DNA of 64,000 bases from Climacium dendroides (GCA_950106755.1 OX467090.1:9362001-9426000), one strand, 5' to 3'. Positions 48,215-59,690 are shown, counted from the first letter of the stretch. Numbers and translations are program-made. Notes: generated from the letters alone by a model not told the origin.

Positions 48215-48397
48215 AGACCACGGTAATAGGAGCCACGGTCATAGGTCACAAAATTTACTATAAATAGTAAGTTTTTGGATGAAAAAAAATTGGATGAAAA
48301 AAATTTCCAAAAATATACTTTTGGTGCTCACCGCTCACAAACTTCACGCTCGCGGCTCGCAAGCTCCCCGCTCCAAGCTCGCTTGCTAGCATCGTTG
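48215..48397. repeat. Right terminal inverted repeat of the 14.7-kb element
   Basis: Contains CCACGGTCATAGGTC at 48233-48247 (exact inverse of the left inner motif), a T/A-rich spacer, then GCTCACCGCTCACAAACTTC, GCTCGCGGCTCGCAAGCTCC, and the terminus GCTTGCTAGCATCGTTG. The GCTC-rich block mirrors the GAGC-rich block of the left end. Confidence 0.8.
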
Positions 48398-48407
48398 CTT
48401 CCTTGAA
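48398..48407. repeat. Right target site duplication of the 14.7-kb element
   Basis: It is an exact copy of CTTCCTTGAA at 33663-33672. Removing the element and one copy rejoins the Myb/SANT-like reading frame on the minus strand, which independently confirms both junctions. Confidence 0.9.
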
Positions 48408-48715
48408 TTTTTTCTCCATGTACCTCATCTTGCTCATAATCTATGCATGGCTTTTTTGTATCTGCAATGAGTGTAAGTACTAAAAAATGATTTTCGTTAC
48501 CACTCTTTTGGTGAGTCTCGAGGACTTAGTAGATCCACTGGAGGTTTTGGTGCTTGCACACTTCCATTTGTCATAGTTTCCAAGCAACTCTAACCATTGA
48601 ATCAATTGAGATTGAGTTCCCTCGATCCATGCTTCATACATCGATTTCTGAGTTGCTTCAACTTGTGATGTACTGCTTGTTTCTATGTCACTGGAGGAGT
48701 TGGTGTAGAATAAAG
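48408..48715 (-). pseudogene. Myb/SANT-like gene, 5' part (other side of the insertion)
   Basis: On the minus strand, 48715-48520 reads SSSDIETSSTSQVEATQKSM followed by YEAWIEGTQSQLIQWLELLG and YDKWK. The tryptophan spacing is reminiscent of Myb/SANT-like domains. After a probable small intron, MSKMRYMEKKFKE begins at 48437 and runs straight into the target site. Across the 14.7-kb insertion it continues in frame with FKEVEDYLRNIG at 33672. The upstream start was not found; TAA stops lie just before 48715. Confidence 0.65.
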
Positions 48716-51700
48716 ATTTCGCTTTTTAGGTTACTTTTTAGTTTTTATTGGAAAAGTATATAGAAAGTAGTCTAAAAAGTAGGAAAAATAGCTTAAAAGT
48801 AGGCTAAAAACACTAAAAAGTAGAAAGTAGCTAAAAGTAGTCCAAAAAGCAAATTTCAAACTTTATGCAGTGTAAATAGGGAAATTTGGATGGATGAAGT
48901 ATCAAATGGATGCAAACCGCGTAGATGGATGGAAAATTCCCAAAAGGTGTCAAAAGGATGAATGGGGTGCCAAATTGTATGATTAGGGCACCACCACCAT
49001 CTTCCTCACCTTTTAAAAACTGAAAATTAAAAAAAAATGAGTGCAGTGTATTCAGAGAGACACTCGTCATATGTAATTTTTCGCGATTTTAATTTTTAAA
49101 AAACTTTGTAGCACAAATCTGTGTTAATTGTGTGATTGTGAAACATTCTTTTTGCTGCAATACTGTGATTGTGTGAAGTATATTTTTTCTTTTTGTGAAT
49201 CTGTGATTTGTTTATTTGAAAATTAAAAAAATTGCCGGAAGTATTGCGGAGGAATTTGAACTGTTTTATCAATCTTACTGTGTTGATCAAAGCGAGAGGA
49301 ATCTCGGTGCTGTTGCGAGAATAAGCGACAATTTCAAGGAAGTAGCTAACTGTGGCGATCAAATGGAATCTCATTAGAAGATTAGTAATATCGGAGTTCA
49401 GAAATTCGGTATGCAGGCGCAGTGAGGTCGGGGTGATCGTCGGAGGAGACCAGCAATGATTGCAGACTAGAGACGGCGGTTGGAAAGGTAAGATTCGGCG
49501 CTGTGATCAAAACGATCAAAGGCGCAATGGGATTGGAGTGTTTCGGTGAGGCGTCATCATGGGTGGAGGAGCGATCGTGTGCATGAAGACCAGCATTGGA
49601 GGAAGAGTCGGAGTCACTGAACAACCTTAAGTGATCAAAGTGATCAATTGATCTGTAATTGAAGGATTTTGATTCCCAAATTTTTAATTGTGAGACTGAG
49701 GTTGATTTCCCGAGCACGAATGGAAGAGTTGGGATTGGTGGTGCTCCGAAGCTTGCAAGGCGCGCGGCAATGCAACATCGACGAAATTAGGGATTCGAAT
49801 CCCGATCTGTTGCCCTGTTGGTTTCCAGACCTGTTTCTTCGGACCCATTCAGACGTGTTGCCACGGTCTCAGGTCACGATCCACGGTCTTTGGATATAGC
49901 CACGGTCATAGGATAGATCGAACAGTAATAGATCTTGTTTTCCACAGTTTTAGGCCATTGGACCATTTAAATTGAAATTTTAGGGTTTTAGGGGCTGTTT
50001 TGGGAATTTTAAATTTGTAACTATGGTTTTAGGTACAAATTTGGTTGATTTAGCCTAATTATTTGGTCAAAAATAACAAATTAAAATAAAGGTCCAAATT
50101 TTTCGAACGGCCCTTTGGGCCGTGCCCCTAGTTTGGGCCTAGGACATAAAATTGGAAAGACAGAATTTGTAAAATTAGTAATCTTTGTGACTGATAAATA
50201 TTTTTGTATGTTTTAGGAACAACTTACCCGTGATTTTGGACTTGTTGCCCTGAGACTTGTTGCCCAATCTTAGAAGAAAGGAGAAAGCTCAAAAACCAAG
50301 AATCTGGTAATTTGTCCTAAACAATTCATACTTTGTATACTAGACGTGTTGCCTACTGAGACTGCCACGTGTAGTCATTTTGCACATAGATTTGAAAAGC
50401 TCATAAAGAGCAATTACTGGCCCTATTGCCCCAACACATAAAAAGGTGTTAATTAACGAATTATTTGTATACTTTAAAAGTATTATCTTGTATATATATG
50501 ATTAGGTCATAGGCTGCATCCATGTATAAGACGTGTTGCCCACGATATGTTGCCCACCCTAGAATACTATATAGGACCGGGACTCTTAGAACATTGTGTC
50601 TACATTAGCGATAATGGACTGTCCACCAAATTGAGAGAACCTGGGAATAAGGGAAAAGAAAGAAAGAAAAAGAATAAAAGTATAAGAATAAAGTTTCCAG
50701 GTATATTTCACAAAGTTAATTTACACGTAACCTAAATCTACTTTAAAAGTGACATTAGATGCACCAACAATAGACTACGTTGGCTTATCCACCGATGAAC
50801 CTCGTACTTGACAAAAAGTAAAAGTTAGTGAAAAAGTACCTCACAGTTGGCAATATTTAAATCTGGGAATGCCATCAAAGGATTTGGCATTGGGGCCCGT
50901 GGACATGATTCCGGGGATGCCATCAAAGGGTTGAGCAATGGGGCCCGTGGATGCTTCCGTTGTAGTACCTACGAGAGTTAGACTTGTCCAACTGGAGGCC
51001 TTGGAGAATTTGTGTAGTCCATTTGCAAATATTTAAAAAGCACATGGCATTAATCCTTTTTCAAAATAATCCCTAAGACAAATCAAATTGAATCCCTTAT
51101 CCCTAATTGAAATCTCTATATGAAAATTCCTAAAGCCTAATTGAAATCCTTAATTGAAATCCCTAAGTGAAATCTCTAATACATATAAGTAAAAATCTAT
51201 TAGTAACTACACATCCTAACCTCACATAAGTCTACATTCTTGGTGAATCTTAATGGACAATTTTGTGGCATGTGTGATGGATGCCTAAACATAGATTCTC
51301 AAATCCTAACAGTAGTTTGAGCGAGATAGCACTTTAAGCAATGAAAATTTAGAAGGAATAGTCCATGGCCCAAAATTCAATCATACCTAAATCAAAAATT
51401 TCATCAACGCTACAATTATAAACAAAAATAATTGTCATAGGAAGAGTCTTTACCAAACAAATTTATGAAGAATCATGCACTTTGAAACTTGGGTGGGATG
51501 CAACCATGTCTGAGTCTCTTATTATCCATTTTTATATGAACTCGAATTTTATAAATTGCCATGATTTTCAACAACAAACAAGTTCTGGGTATTGCACAAA
51601 TTTGAAGTTCAAAAAAGATCCAATGATTTAACCCCTAAAGTTTCAGGGCCATTTTATTGTCAAAACCACTCAAAACTACAACTTTTGCTATATTCACCTA

Positions 51701-52380
51701 AGATATAATTTTTTAGAATCTAACCATAGGGTGTTGTTCTACACTTGTCTTAGATCACATGATAAAAAAATTTGTGATGTTTGACCATATAGATTGAAAG
51801 ATATTAGCATTTAAAGTGGAAGAAAAAAATTTCTTTCAAGAAGTTGCAATGATAGCCCACAAAACAAGAAGCTCAATAACTTTCACATCACCAAACAAAA
51901 TGGAATGAATCAAAGCTTCCCATTTAGAAAAATATATAATGTACAATAAAAAAATATGAAAATTTATATTTTAATTTTTTGAAGATTTATTTTGTTGCCC
52001 AGTCTTCTCCATTTTCAGATTATTGTGGCATAACTTTTGCTCTCGAGCACCAATTGAAATAAAAATAATACTCTCCAAAAGCTCATAAGTTTTTGTATCT
52101 TATGAAAAAGTTTTAGTAAAAATTGAGATCATAAGAGCCTACCCAAAATCCATTTTGTCCCCCGTAGGGACAATGGAACTTTAGGGGTTAAACTGCATTT
52201 GCTTAAATATAACCATTCTAACCCCTCATTTTGTATACACATGCAATTCATCCTAAACTCTAAACCAAAATGCCCTATCAAGATAATTGAACACCCTAAC
52301 TTCTAAAAATTTAATTTTGTGAAGAACCAAAATACCTTCAATTTATGAGCCACTACCACCACAATCCATGCAACTCTTTA
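48716..52380. other. AT-rich DNA, mostly without features
   Basis: Noted here: a CCACGGTC-rich stretch at 49861-49915 resembling the inner terminal-repeat motif of the 14.7-kb element, and an imperfect 52-bp duplication at 50868-50962 (ATGCCATCAAAGG, GGGGCCCGTGGA). A minus-strand frame of 111 codons at 49382-49717 has no motif I recognise. Confidence 0.35.
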
Positions 52381-52693
52381 AATTGAGAGCTCCAACAACA
52401 AAAATAAACTGAGAACTCCAACAACAAAAATTAATTGAGAGCTCCAACAACAAAAATTAGTTGAGAGCTCCAACAATGAAAATTAACTAAAAGCTCCAAC
52501 AATGAAAATTAACTAAAAGCTCCAACAATGAAAATTAACTAAAAGCTCCAACAACAAAATTTAACTAGAGCATCAACAACAAATATTAACTGAGAGCATC
52601 AACAACAAATATTAACTAAGAGCTCCAATAACAAATATTAACTGAGAGCATCAACAACAAATATTAACTAAGAGCTCCAACAACAAAAATAAA
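52381..52693. repeat. 26-bp tandem repeat, about 12 copies
   Basis: Units of AGAGCTCCAACAACAAAAATTA followed by ACTG are arranged head to tail with substitutions such as AATGAAAATT and CATCAACAACAAATATT. Confidence 0.85.
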
Positions 52694-52919
52694 TTGTGAA
52701 GATCATCACGGTGCTCTCTACCAGAATATGAGGTCCAATATGGCAGCAGAAGATAGCAAAAATCTCTACCAAAATACAAGGTCCAATGCGGCAGCATGAG
52801 GCAATAGAAAAGAATTGCGCAGCTTAAACGAAACAACACAGGTGAAAAGAACAATGAAGGTCAAACTGCAGTGATCAAGGGGAAAGTGCCAATTGAAAAA
52901 GGAAAAAGGAGAGCATAAA

Positions 52920-53021
52920 AGAATAAACTTAAGTACATATATCTTCCGCGCGCACTCCCAATCTTCACCTCCGGAGGTAAAGAGTGGGAGTGCGGAAGAT
53001 ATATATACTTAAGTATATTCT
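52920..53021. repeat. About 100-bp imperfect palindrome
   Basis: AGAATAAACTTAAGTACATA and CTTCCGCGCGCACTCCCA on the left are mirrored by TGGGAGTGCGGAAGATATA and CTTAAGTATATTCT on the right around CCTCCGGAGG. The stem has a small bulge. It could be a foldback MITE or a hairpin RNA source. Confidence 0.75.
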
Positions 53022-53094
53022 ACTGCGAAAGGACAACATCAACCGAACCCCAACACACCACGTCCATGTTCTCCATTCTTCAACTTGAGTGCGA

Positions 53095-53480
53095 AGAAGG
53101 TGTGAATATCCCTATTACACACCCCACAAATCCAAAAAATGAAGTTGCAAATGCCAAAAGAAGTTTATTGCAGCTTGGAAAGGGCCATCTGCTTGTCCGC
53201 CCAATTGTTGCCTATGACTCTATGCATCCACGGATCCTCCAAAGTGGTTGGTCTGTTTGCCTTCGTTGTTTACCTCCGCGTTAGCCATCTACCTAAAATT
53301 GTTGTCCGTCGTTCAGTGTCCGCTTCTACATCTGCCACTATCCGCGTTGCAAAAAAAATTTGCTTTCCAAGAATGGACGTTCAGTCGATAGAGCGTCCAC
53401 CAAATCCGGACGTCTAGACTTTGGACGTGATTTTGCTTGAATGGGACATTCATTTTGTGCAACCCTGCCACACATAGATT
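53095..53480. repeat. Dispersed repeat related to 20.0-23.8 kb
   Basis: ACACACCCCACAAATCC, AAATGCCAAAAGAAGTTTATTGC and CAGCTTGGAAAGGGCC match, in reverse orientation, segments beside the hairpins at 20343-20707 and the copy at 23590. GTCCG-rich runs and a GGGACATTCATTTTGTGCAA end recall the GCACGGACATCC end near 20041. Confidence 0.55.
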
Positions 53481-53540
53481 CTATAAAAATTTTAAAAATA
53501 TTCTAAACTCGTGAAGCTTGTCTAGGTCTTTCATTTTTGC

Positions 53541-53893
53541 TTGCATAGAACCACGCCAACTAGGCCGACGCACTTTTTTTGTCGTTTAAAACACATCAAT
53601 TGGCTGGTCGATATTATAGTTAACATTGTTTTTGCCATAATTACTGTGATTGTACTAGCAACATTAAAATATGTTGCTAAATACTTGAAGAAAATTTTTC
53701 TTCCTGCGCAAGTTGAAGTAGATAAGTCCGTATCCGCCATTCATATATAGAATGAGGACACACAACCAGGAGTTGTGAGTATTCAAATACATCCAGCAGA
53801 ACATGCTGTGCAAATAGATCCAATAGAACATGCTGTGCAAATTAATCCAAACGAGGATACACAACCAGGAGACGGGAAGATTTGGAAAGCTTA
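53541..53893 (+). pseudogene. Short membrane-type ORF with C-terminal repeats, one stop
   Basis: The frame has a basic N-terminus, one strong hydrophobic segment (IIVNIVFAIITVIVLATL), KYLKKI, then TAG at 53748-53750. It stays open for 47 more codons holding repeated NEDTQPG and EHAVQIDP/EHAVQINP motifs, to TAG at 53891. A duplicated segment (VNTERRDYGNL, VNTEKGDYENL in differing frames) follows at 53915-54030. I do not recognise the family. Confidence 0.35.
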
Positions 53894-54518
53894 GATTTTT
53901 TATTTGTTCTTGCTCGAAAATGTCAACACCGAAAGAAGAGATTATGGAAATTTAGATCATTCTTGTCCATTGTTGTTCATGAATATGTCAATACCGAAAA
54001 AGGAGATTACGAAAATTTAAATGTTCTTGTTGTTCTTGTTCGTGAATTTGAGATAGTAAGTGCATTGAAGTGTATTTATATGAGACTCTTTTCAAGTATG
54101 TGATTCACATGCAAATGCACTGGACATTCGAACATTGTAATCAGTCTTTCATTTTTGCTTGCATAGAATCAGGCTAATCATTTTTTAAATAACTCCATTA
54201 GCAACAAATGTTACTTTGAAGCCACTGAAAGTGTCACCAATAAACTATGTCCTTCAGATCATAGAATCCCTTCAAATATATAGAATAAGTATATATCTTC
54301 TACAGTCTACAGATTTACATCAAGTTTTAAAGATCACAGGACAAGCTCAAAACAACACTTGAAGAGTTGAAACACCATGTGGTTCATTGCATATGTGTTT
54401 TCCAAGTTAAAGGAGGATGTTGTATTTTTCCCATTAGAAGAAGACTTCAATGTCATGTCACATTTGGATGTCCTTCAAACCAACGAAAGGTCAAGATTCA
54501 ACCTCAATGTTTACCAAG

Positions 54519-54521
<3 letters not shown>

Positions 54522-54559
<38 letters not shown>
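54522..54559. repeat. (AT)n microsatellite
   Basis: A run of about 19 AT dinucleotides is followed by GTATATATG. The IYIYIY-type frames across it are artefacts. Confidence 0.95.
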
Positions 54560-54567
<8 letters not shown>

Positions 54568-54608
54568 GTAATTTATTTTGGTTGGCATGTCTGTCTAAGT
54601 TGACGGAC

Positions 54609-54720
54609 TAGAATTGCTATTCTATAAGCATGTAAGTGTGAGTTTATGAGCCTATAAACATACAATTTTTTTGAGTGAAGACGTATGATTGTGGGTAGTG
54701 AAACTTATGACCGTGGATAT
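54609..54720. repeat. Diverged terminus of the 14.7-kb element family
   Basis: CTAGAATTGCTATTCTATAAGC, GTGAGTTTATGAGCC and CTTATGACCGTGGATAT occur in the order and orientation of the left terminus at 33673-33802 (CAGGGTTGCTATTT, ATGAGCC, CCTATGACCGTGGGTAT). No matching coding remnant was seen to the right. Confidence 0.5.
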
Positions 54721-56676
54721 TAGAATACTAGAGAATTACAGTATAATTGAAGTACTAAATTAATCTTTTTATTTTGTTAATAAATGGAAAGTATAGGTAA
54801 TTAGATGTTGGTCAATGTTCTCTCATGGTTTGGGATTTTTTAAAGACTATGGAGGTAATTAATCCTTCAATCTTGATGTGTGGATTGGTAGATTTAATCA
54901 TATTTTAGAAAAGGTAATTTGGTGAAGAAGGATTGATTTTATACAAAAAGATCTTTGTCACACTAAATTTTATTTTGGTTAATCATTGTCTTGTAGCATT
55001 ATAGGTCTTTTTTAGGACAATGGGAGGATATTAATATTTACTTCTTGATTTACAAATCAATGGGCTTGTTTAGATTTTAGGAAAAAACAATTGTTGATAG
55101 GATTTCATTAAATGTAGAAAAAGTTTTGTTGTATTAAATTTCATTTTTTGTATCACCATCTTGTAGCCATGTGGGTCCTCTTAGAGTGAATGGAGGTACT
55201 TGCAACTCTAATTTGATGTGCTAGTAATCATACTTGTTAAGATTTTAAAAGAAAATATTTGGTTGATAAGGATTATTTTTGTAAGGAATGAACTTAATTA
55301 CACCAAATTGTTGATTAGTTGATCATTATTCTCATATAAGACCTCTTGAGGGATTCAAGTCTTTTATGTTGATTTGATGGTTGTTTGATTTATAATTTAT
55401 TTACTACCCTTTTGTTTTTTGGGACCTCTTGGCACCAAGAGGAGGATCAAGCACTTGTCGTCTTGATTTGCTACTTGTAGAACTTTGCTAGATTTAAAAA
55501 TAAATAAATTAGTGCTTGAGATTGTTTTGAAATGGAATGAAGTGATTTCATTGAGATTGAAATTTTTATAATATTACTTGGGACTTTTCAATGTCAAGAG
55601 GAGCCCCTAGCTATGGGAAAAAAATTACATTTTTGGTGCATCTGACCAATCTGGACACTTATCATATTCCTTAACAATAAATATTCTACTTGATAGTATC
55701 AATGTTTGTCTCTTGTTTAGTTTTCAATAAGACTAGTGCAAAAGCTAGTCAAGTCCTTGTTGAAATTATTTGTCACATATTAACTCAAAGTATTTATAAA
55801 TTATAAATCTATATCTATTTTTTGAAATTAAATGTAGCTATTATTCACCATTTTTGTCTATATTGTGAAGACAATTATAGACACTATTCATAATTTTTGC
55901 TTATTTTGTGAAAACAATAATAGATAACATTCATGCTATACGTTTATATTGTGAAGACAACTTGTAGATTACAAGCACCAACATGTCTATTTTGTGAAGA
56001 CAAAACTAGACTACATGTATTATCATTGTTTATTTTGTAAAGACAATTATAGGCAACAATTACCATTCAAGTCTCTATTCAACAAAAAATTATCATCTTA
56101 AATCTAATTTTGTCCATGTCCAAATACTATTGTGATTCATCATAGACTTACAATCAATCAATGTAGAATATACTCATATATTCAAAAAATTTACAAGCAA
56201 AAAACATTGTAAAGTTTCTAAAATAAGTAGCAACATATCAACATTTGTTGAGGAAGAAAATCTACAAGCTTGTATTGAATGTTTTTCTAAGAGGTTTGAG
56301 GCTTTACTTGTGCCCATCCCAAAAACCATACAAAATTGAGGAATTAGTGACGATGCAATAGATGTGTCAAGCCTTAAATGCATACCATAGCTATCACAAA
56401 AAAAATCACACAACAATAAGTATACAAAAAACCTCAACTAGGTAAAGAAACTTGAATAACATTATTTTGTATGGAAGCCATGGACTTTGTTAGATGCTTA
56501 AAAAACTTCATAGCCATTGGTAGTAAACAACATGTGCTTTAAGTATCAGAGCTAAAGTCTAGTAACTATCTTAGCTTTGATATAGACTCCTTTACACAAA
56601 CATACAATAACAATACTAACTTAGTACATCAAACCGAATGTGGGCTTGGCTTAAAAATTACACAGGAATAAAAATT
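54721..56676. other. AT-rich DNA without a recognised feature
   Basis: Several loosely similar phrases such as GATAAGGATT and TGTGAAGACAA recur, suggesting old low-copy repeats. No coding frame is supported. Confidence 0.3.
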
Positions 56677-57041
56677 TACTACTAGAAAATGCATGTTTTA
56701 AGACTGTAGAAATATCACTGATTGGCAATTAGTTGCAATTATATTTTGACTTTGTATTTCATGGGTGTATAGTATACGCCTATTGGGAATGGCAAATATT
56801 TCATAAAGAACCATTGGGAACATATTTAGGGATGTGGAGTCATATTTTTTTGAGTCATATTACAATCATATCTCCAAAGTGATTACATTTTTTAAATTTT
56901 GAGCAGTCCAAAGTAAATTTGGGCAAGAAAATTGTTGAAAAAATGCCCAGTCATATTTTTGGTTTAGTTATATTTCTAGTCATATTTTGGGGTATAGCCC
57001 TAAAAAAAAATGGGCAATCCAGAAAATTATAATTAAGCCAT

Positions 57042-57205
57042 TGTTTTAGGATGTTGAAACCCTAGCCACTACTTTTTTAAGATTTTGAAACCCTAGCTGC
57101 CACTTCTTTCGGGTTTTAGAAATCCTAGCTGCTACTTCTTTAGGATTTTGGAAACCCTAACCACAACTTTTTTAAGGTTTTGAGACCCTAGCCACCATTT
57201 TTTTG
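57042..57205. repeat. About 36-bp tandem repeat, about 5 copies
   Basis: Units like GAAACCCTAGCCACTACTTT followed by TTTAAGATTTT repeat with changes. It lies inside the CACTA-type element. Confidence 0.75.
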
Positions 57206-57299
57206 GACTCTTCTTCCTTGCCTTGTGTTGATTCTTACCTTTTATTTCTTATTATTTCTTGATTTTGCCTCTTAGTTTTTGCCTTTTGTTGCTCTTTAG

Positions 57300-57640
57300 T
57301 TTATAGTTTAACTTTTTGTTCTTTTTGTTCTTTAATTCATGCTCCTTATTCTTATTGTTGCATTTAAATTGTTTCTTTTTCTTGCATTTTAACTCTTGCT
57401 TCTTTTTGTTTTTTAGTTTATGTTTCTTATTTCTTGTTGTTGCATCTAAATTCTTTCTTCTTCTTGTATTTTGACTCTTGCTTCTTTTTGTTCTTTAGTT
57501 CATAATTCTTGTTTCTTCTTATTGCATCAAAAATGTTTCTTTTTCTTGGTTTTTAGTTCTTGCTTTTTGTTTTCTTGTTGTTGCATTTTAGTTCTTGTTT
57601 CTTGTTGTCTCTTAGTTGTAGCTCTTTGTTGCATTTTAAC
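57300..57640. repeat. T-rich imperfect tandem repeat
   Basis: A unit of roughly 85 bp containing TTGTTGCATYTAAATT, TTCTTGYATTTTRACTCTTG and CTTCTTTTTGTTCTTTAGTT recurs, then shortens. The hydrophobic frames at 57471-57811 come from it and are not real genes. Confidence 0.65.
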
Positions 57641-58119
57641 TCTTGCTTATTGTTGTCTCTTAAAACTTATCATTTTTGCCTTCTTTTTCAATTCATTACC
57701 ATTGTTATTCTTTTTACTTTAAACTTGTGCTACATATTTTGTATTGTTGTAAGTTTTTCAAGGTTGAGCTTTGTTGTTCATTCACTAAAAATTAACCTCC
57801 CATTTTTTTAATTGTATATGTAGACATGAAAAGTTGAAACAAAGTCATTGAAGGCTATTCACAACTCAATAGACCATCTTCACATTATTGTAAGAAAAAT
57901 AGACCGTATTGGTTTGTCTAAATGCTTCATTGTAATATATATGTTTTTATATTGATGACTAATATTAAATGTCGTTGAAAAAAATCACATTTTTTCTTGC
58001 ATGGTTGTCTCTTGTAGTCATATAATACTCATAGTCATATATGCCAAAAGGTGGCTTTGTGCTTTTAAAAACATGATTGCAATCACTTATAAATTACCAA
58101 TTACATTTATGTAAACTAC

Positions 58120-58535
58120 TACATCAACTATAAATATGACTCATAAAAGTCATATTTCACATCAGTAAAAAAATATAACTCACAAGAATAAAATTCTACA
58201 TCATTTAAAAATATAACTCGAAAGAGTTATTTTCCACATTAGCAAAAAATATGACTCACAAGTATCTTATTCTACATTAACTATAAATATGACTTATAAG
58301 ATCATATTCTACATCAACAAAAAATATGATTGTACAAAATTATATGCTATGTCATTCAAAATATGACTTACTGCAATCATATTTTATATCTATCAAAAAT
58401 ATAATTCATCGTAGTCATATTTCATATCAACCAAAATATGATTCACCATAGTTATATTTCAAGTCATTCAAAAATATGGCTCATTGTAGTTATATTCTAC
58501 ATCAACCAAAAATATGACTATATGAAGTCATATGC
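58120..58535. repeat. About 39-bp tandem repeat, about 11 copies
   Basis: Units like AAAAATATGACTCACAAGTA followed by TCATATTCTACATCAA repeat with substitutions up to near the right end of the CACTA-type element. They probably act as its subterminal transposase-binding region (inference). Confidence 0.75.
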
Positions 58536-59224
58536 CAAATAGGCTTTTTTTCCTCCTTCTTGGGCAACTCAAGAGAAAGTCAAGTCCTATAAAGAATAAT
58601 CAACAAATACGTTACATTGGCAAAAAATGGCTAATTATGGCTAATTATACTTCCAATGTATATGATTGCTAATATGACTAATGTTCAATATAAATTGTTG
58701 ATAATGATTGGATCCAGTCATGTTCCGAATCATCTACAATGATTTTGGCATGAGTCATATTTTAAGATTTTTTAACTCATTGTAGTCATATTTTGCAGTC
58801 ATAAAACATACATTTTCTAATAGTGATTTTGTAGTGTGAATATTTTTGGTTAGTAATACTTAACCCCTAAAGGTCTCAACATTATTTTTTGACATCATAG
58901 CAATATTGGGTAGCTCACTACAAATGAAAACTAACTTATTTTTTTTCTTTGAAAATTTCACAAAACACGTTGTCGGGTAGAGAGGCCTTGCCTTGAGAAA
59001 TTGCGGGGAATCTAGCTGCAACTAGATTTGGCTTGGAATAATGAAAGAACCCGAATCAAATACTCTCATCATATATATATATATATATACTCACAAATGC
59101 CCCATATAATGATATATAGGCCAAGTAGAGTAGCCTATTCTCATAAAACTCCCATAATATGCTATAGAGTGTAAGAAAGTTTCACATGTTTGTAGAAAAT
59201 GGTAGAAGATACACCAAAACCTCT

Positions 59225-59690
59225 ATAACTTCTCTTAAAAGAGTACCTAACACTAAAATGAGTGCCACAAAAACTTCACAACTCCAAATCAAGAGTGTAA
59301 TATCTCTTTGAAAAGCTAACATAAATTTCTACAAACCCTGAAAATCTCAAGTAAAACTAAGATACTTTCCAAATTCTATAGTTGTTTAAAATTCACTATT
59401 CACAACTCAAAGGCAATTCACCACTATTCTGCTTCCATGCCTATAATTTTTGCATGCTAAATCCAAACTAAATGTGAAAAGTTTCTTTGAAAAGCTAACA
59501 AGAATATTTACAAACCCTGAAAATCTCAAGTAAAACTAAGATACTATCCAAATTGTACAGTCGTTCAAAGTTCACTATTCACAATTCAAAAGCAGCTCCT
59601 CACTACTTTGCTTCCAAGTTCATAACTTCCTCATGCTAACTTCATATTAAGAAAATGATATCTCTATGGGAAGCTAACATCTCAATAAAC
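59225..59690. repeat. About 178-bp tandem duplication
   Basis: CTTTGAAAAGCTAACA, CAAACCCTGAAAATCTCAAG and TTCACTATTCACAA recur in order at about 59304 and 59482, and a third unit starts near 59658. It is non-coding. Confidence 0.65.

Larger units (their letters stand above)
33673..48397. mobile_element. 14,725-bp Mutator-like element carrying a ParB/methyltransferase-like gene
   Basis: Boundaries rest on four observations: the 10-bp target duplication; the aligned termini, reading inward CAGGGTTGCTATTTGGCGAGC on the left and CAACGATGCTAGCAAGCGAGC on the right (14 of 21 identical, no gap); a shared inner motif GACCTATGACCGTGG at 33788-33802, inverted at 48233-48247; and restoration of a host reading frame across the insertion. 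The cargo is an intact transposase gene on the plus strand and a long multi-exon ParB/methyltransferase-like gene on the minus strand, divergent from a 0.7-kb interval. Palindromes and repeats built on GTCGGATCC occur only inside it. I know of no described plant transposon family with this gene pair. Confidence 0.88.
56677..58825. mobile_element. Non-autonomous CACTA-type element (2,149 bp)
   Basis: The left end TACTACTAGAAAATGCATG and the right end, inverted CACTATTAGAAAATGTATG, match over about 30 bp. The left terminal C has become T. The 3-bp duplication ATT flanks it at 56674-56676 and 58826-58828. The interior is mostly tandem repeats (57042-57205, 57300-57640, 58120-58535), and many TATGACT/AGTCATA words recur as subterminal repeats, as is usual for CACTA elements. 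It has no transposase. Confidence 0.82.

Noticed and set aside
49382..49717. 111-codon minus-strand frame rich in Ser/Asp
   Set aside because: No motif, no splice-linked partner and no conserved counterpart elsewhere in the window; left out as a gene.
54367..54603. Frames ending in IYIYIY
   Set aside because: They run through the AT microsatellite and have no other support.
57471..57811. Two overlapping hydrophobic Cys/Leu/Phe-rich frames
   Set aside because: They come from T-rich tandem repeats and are open in two frames at once.
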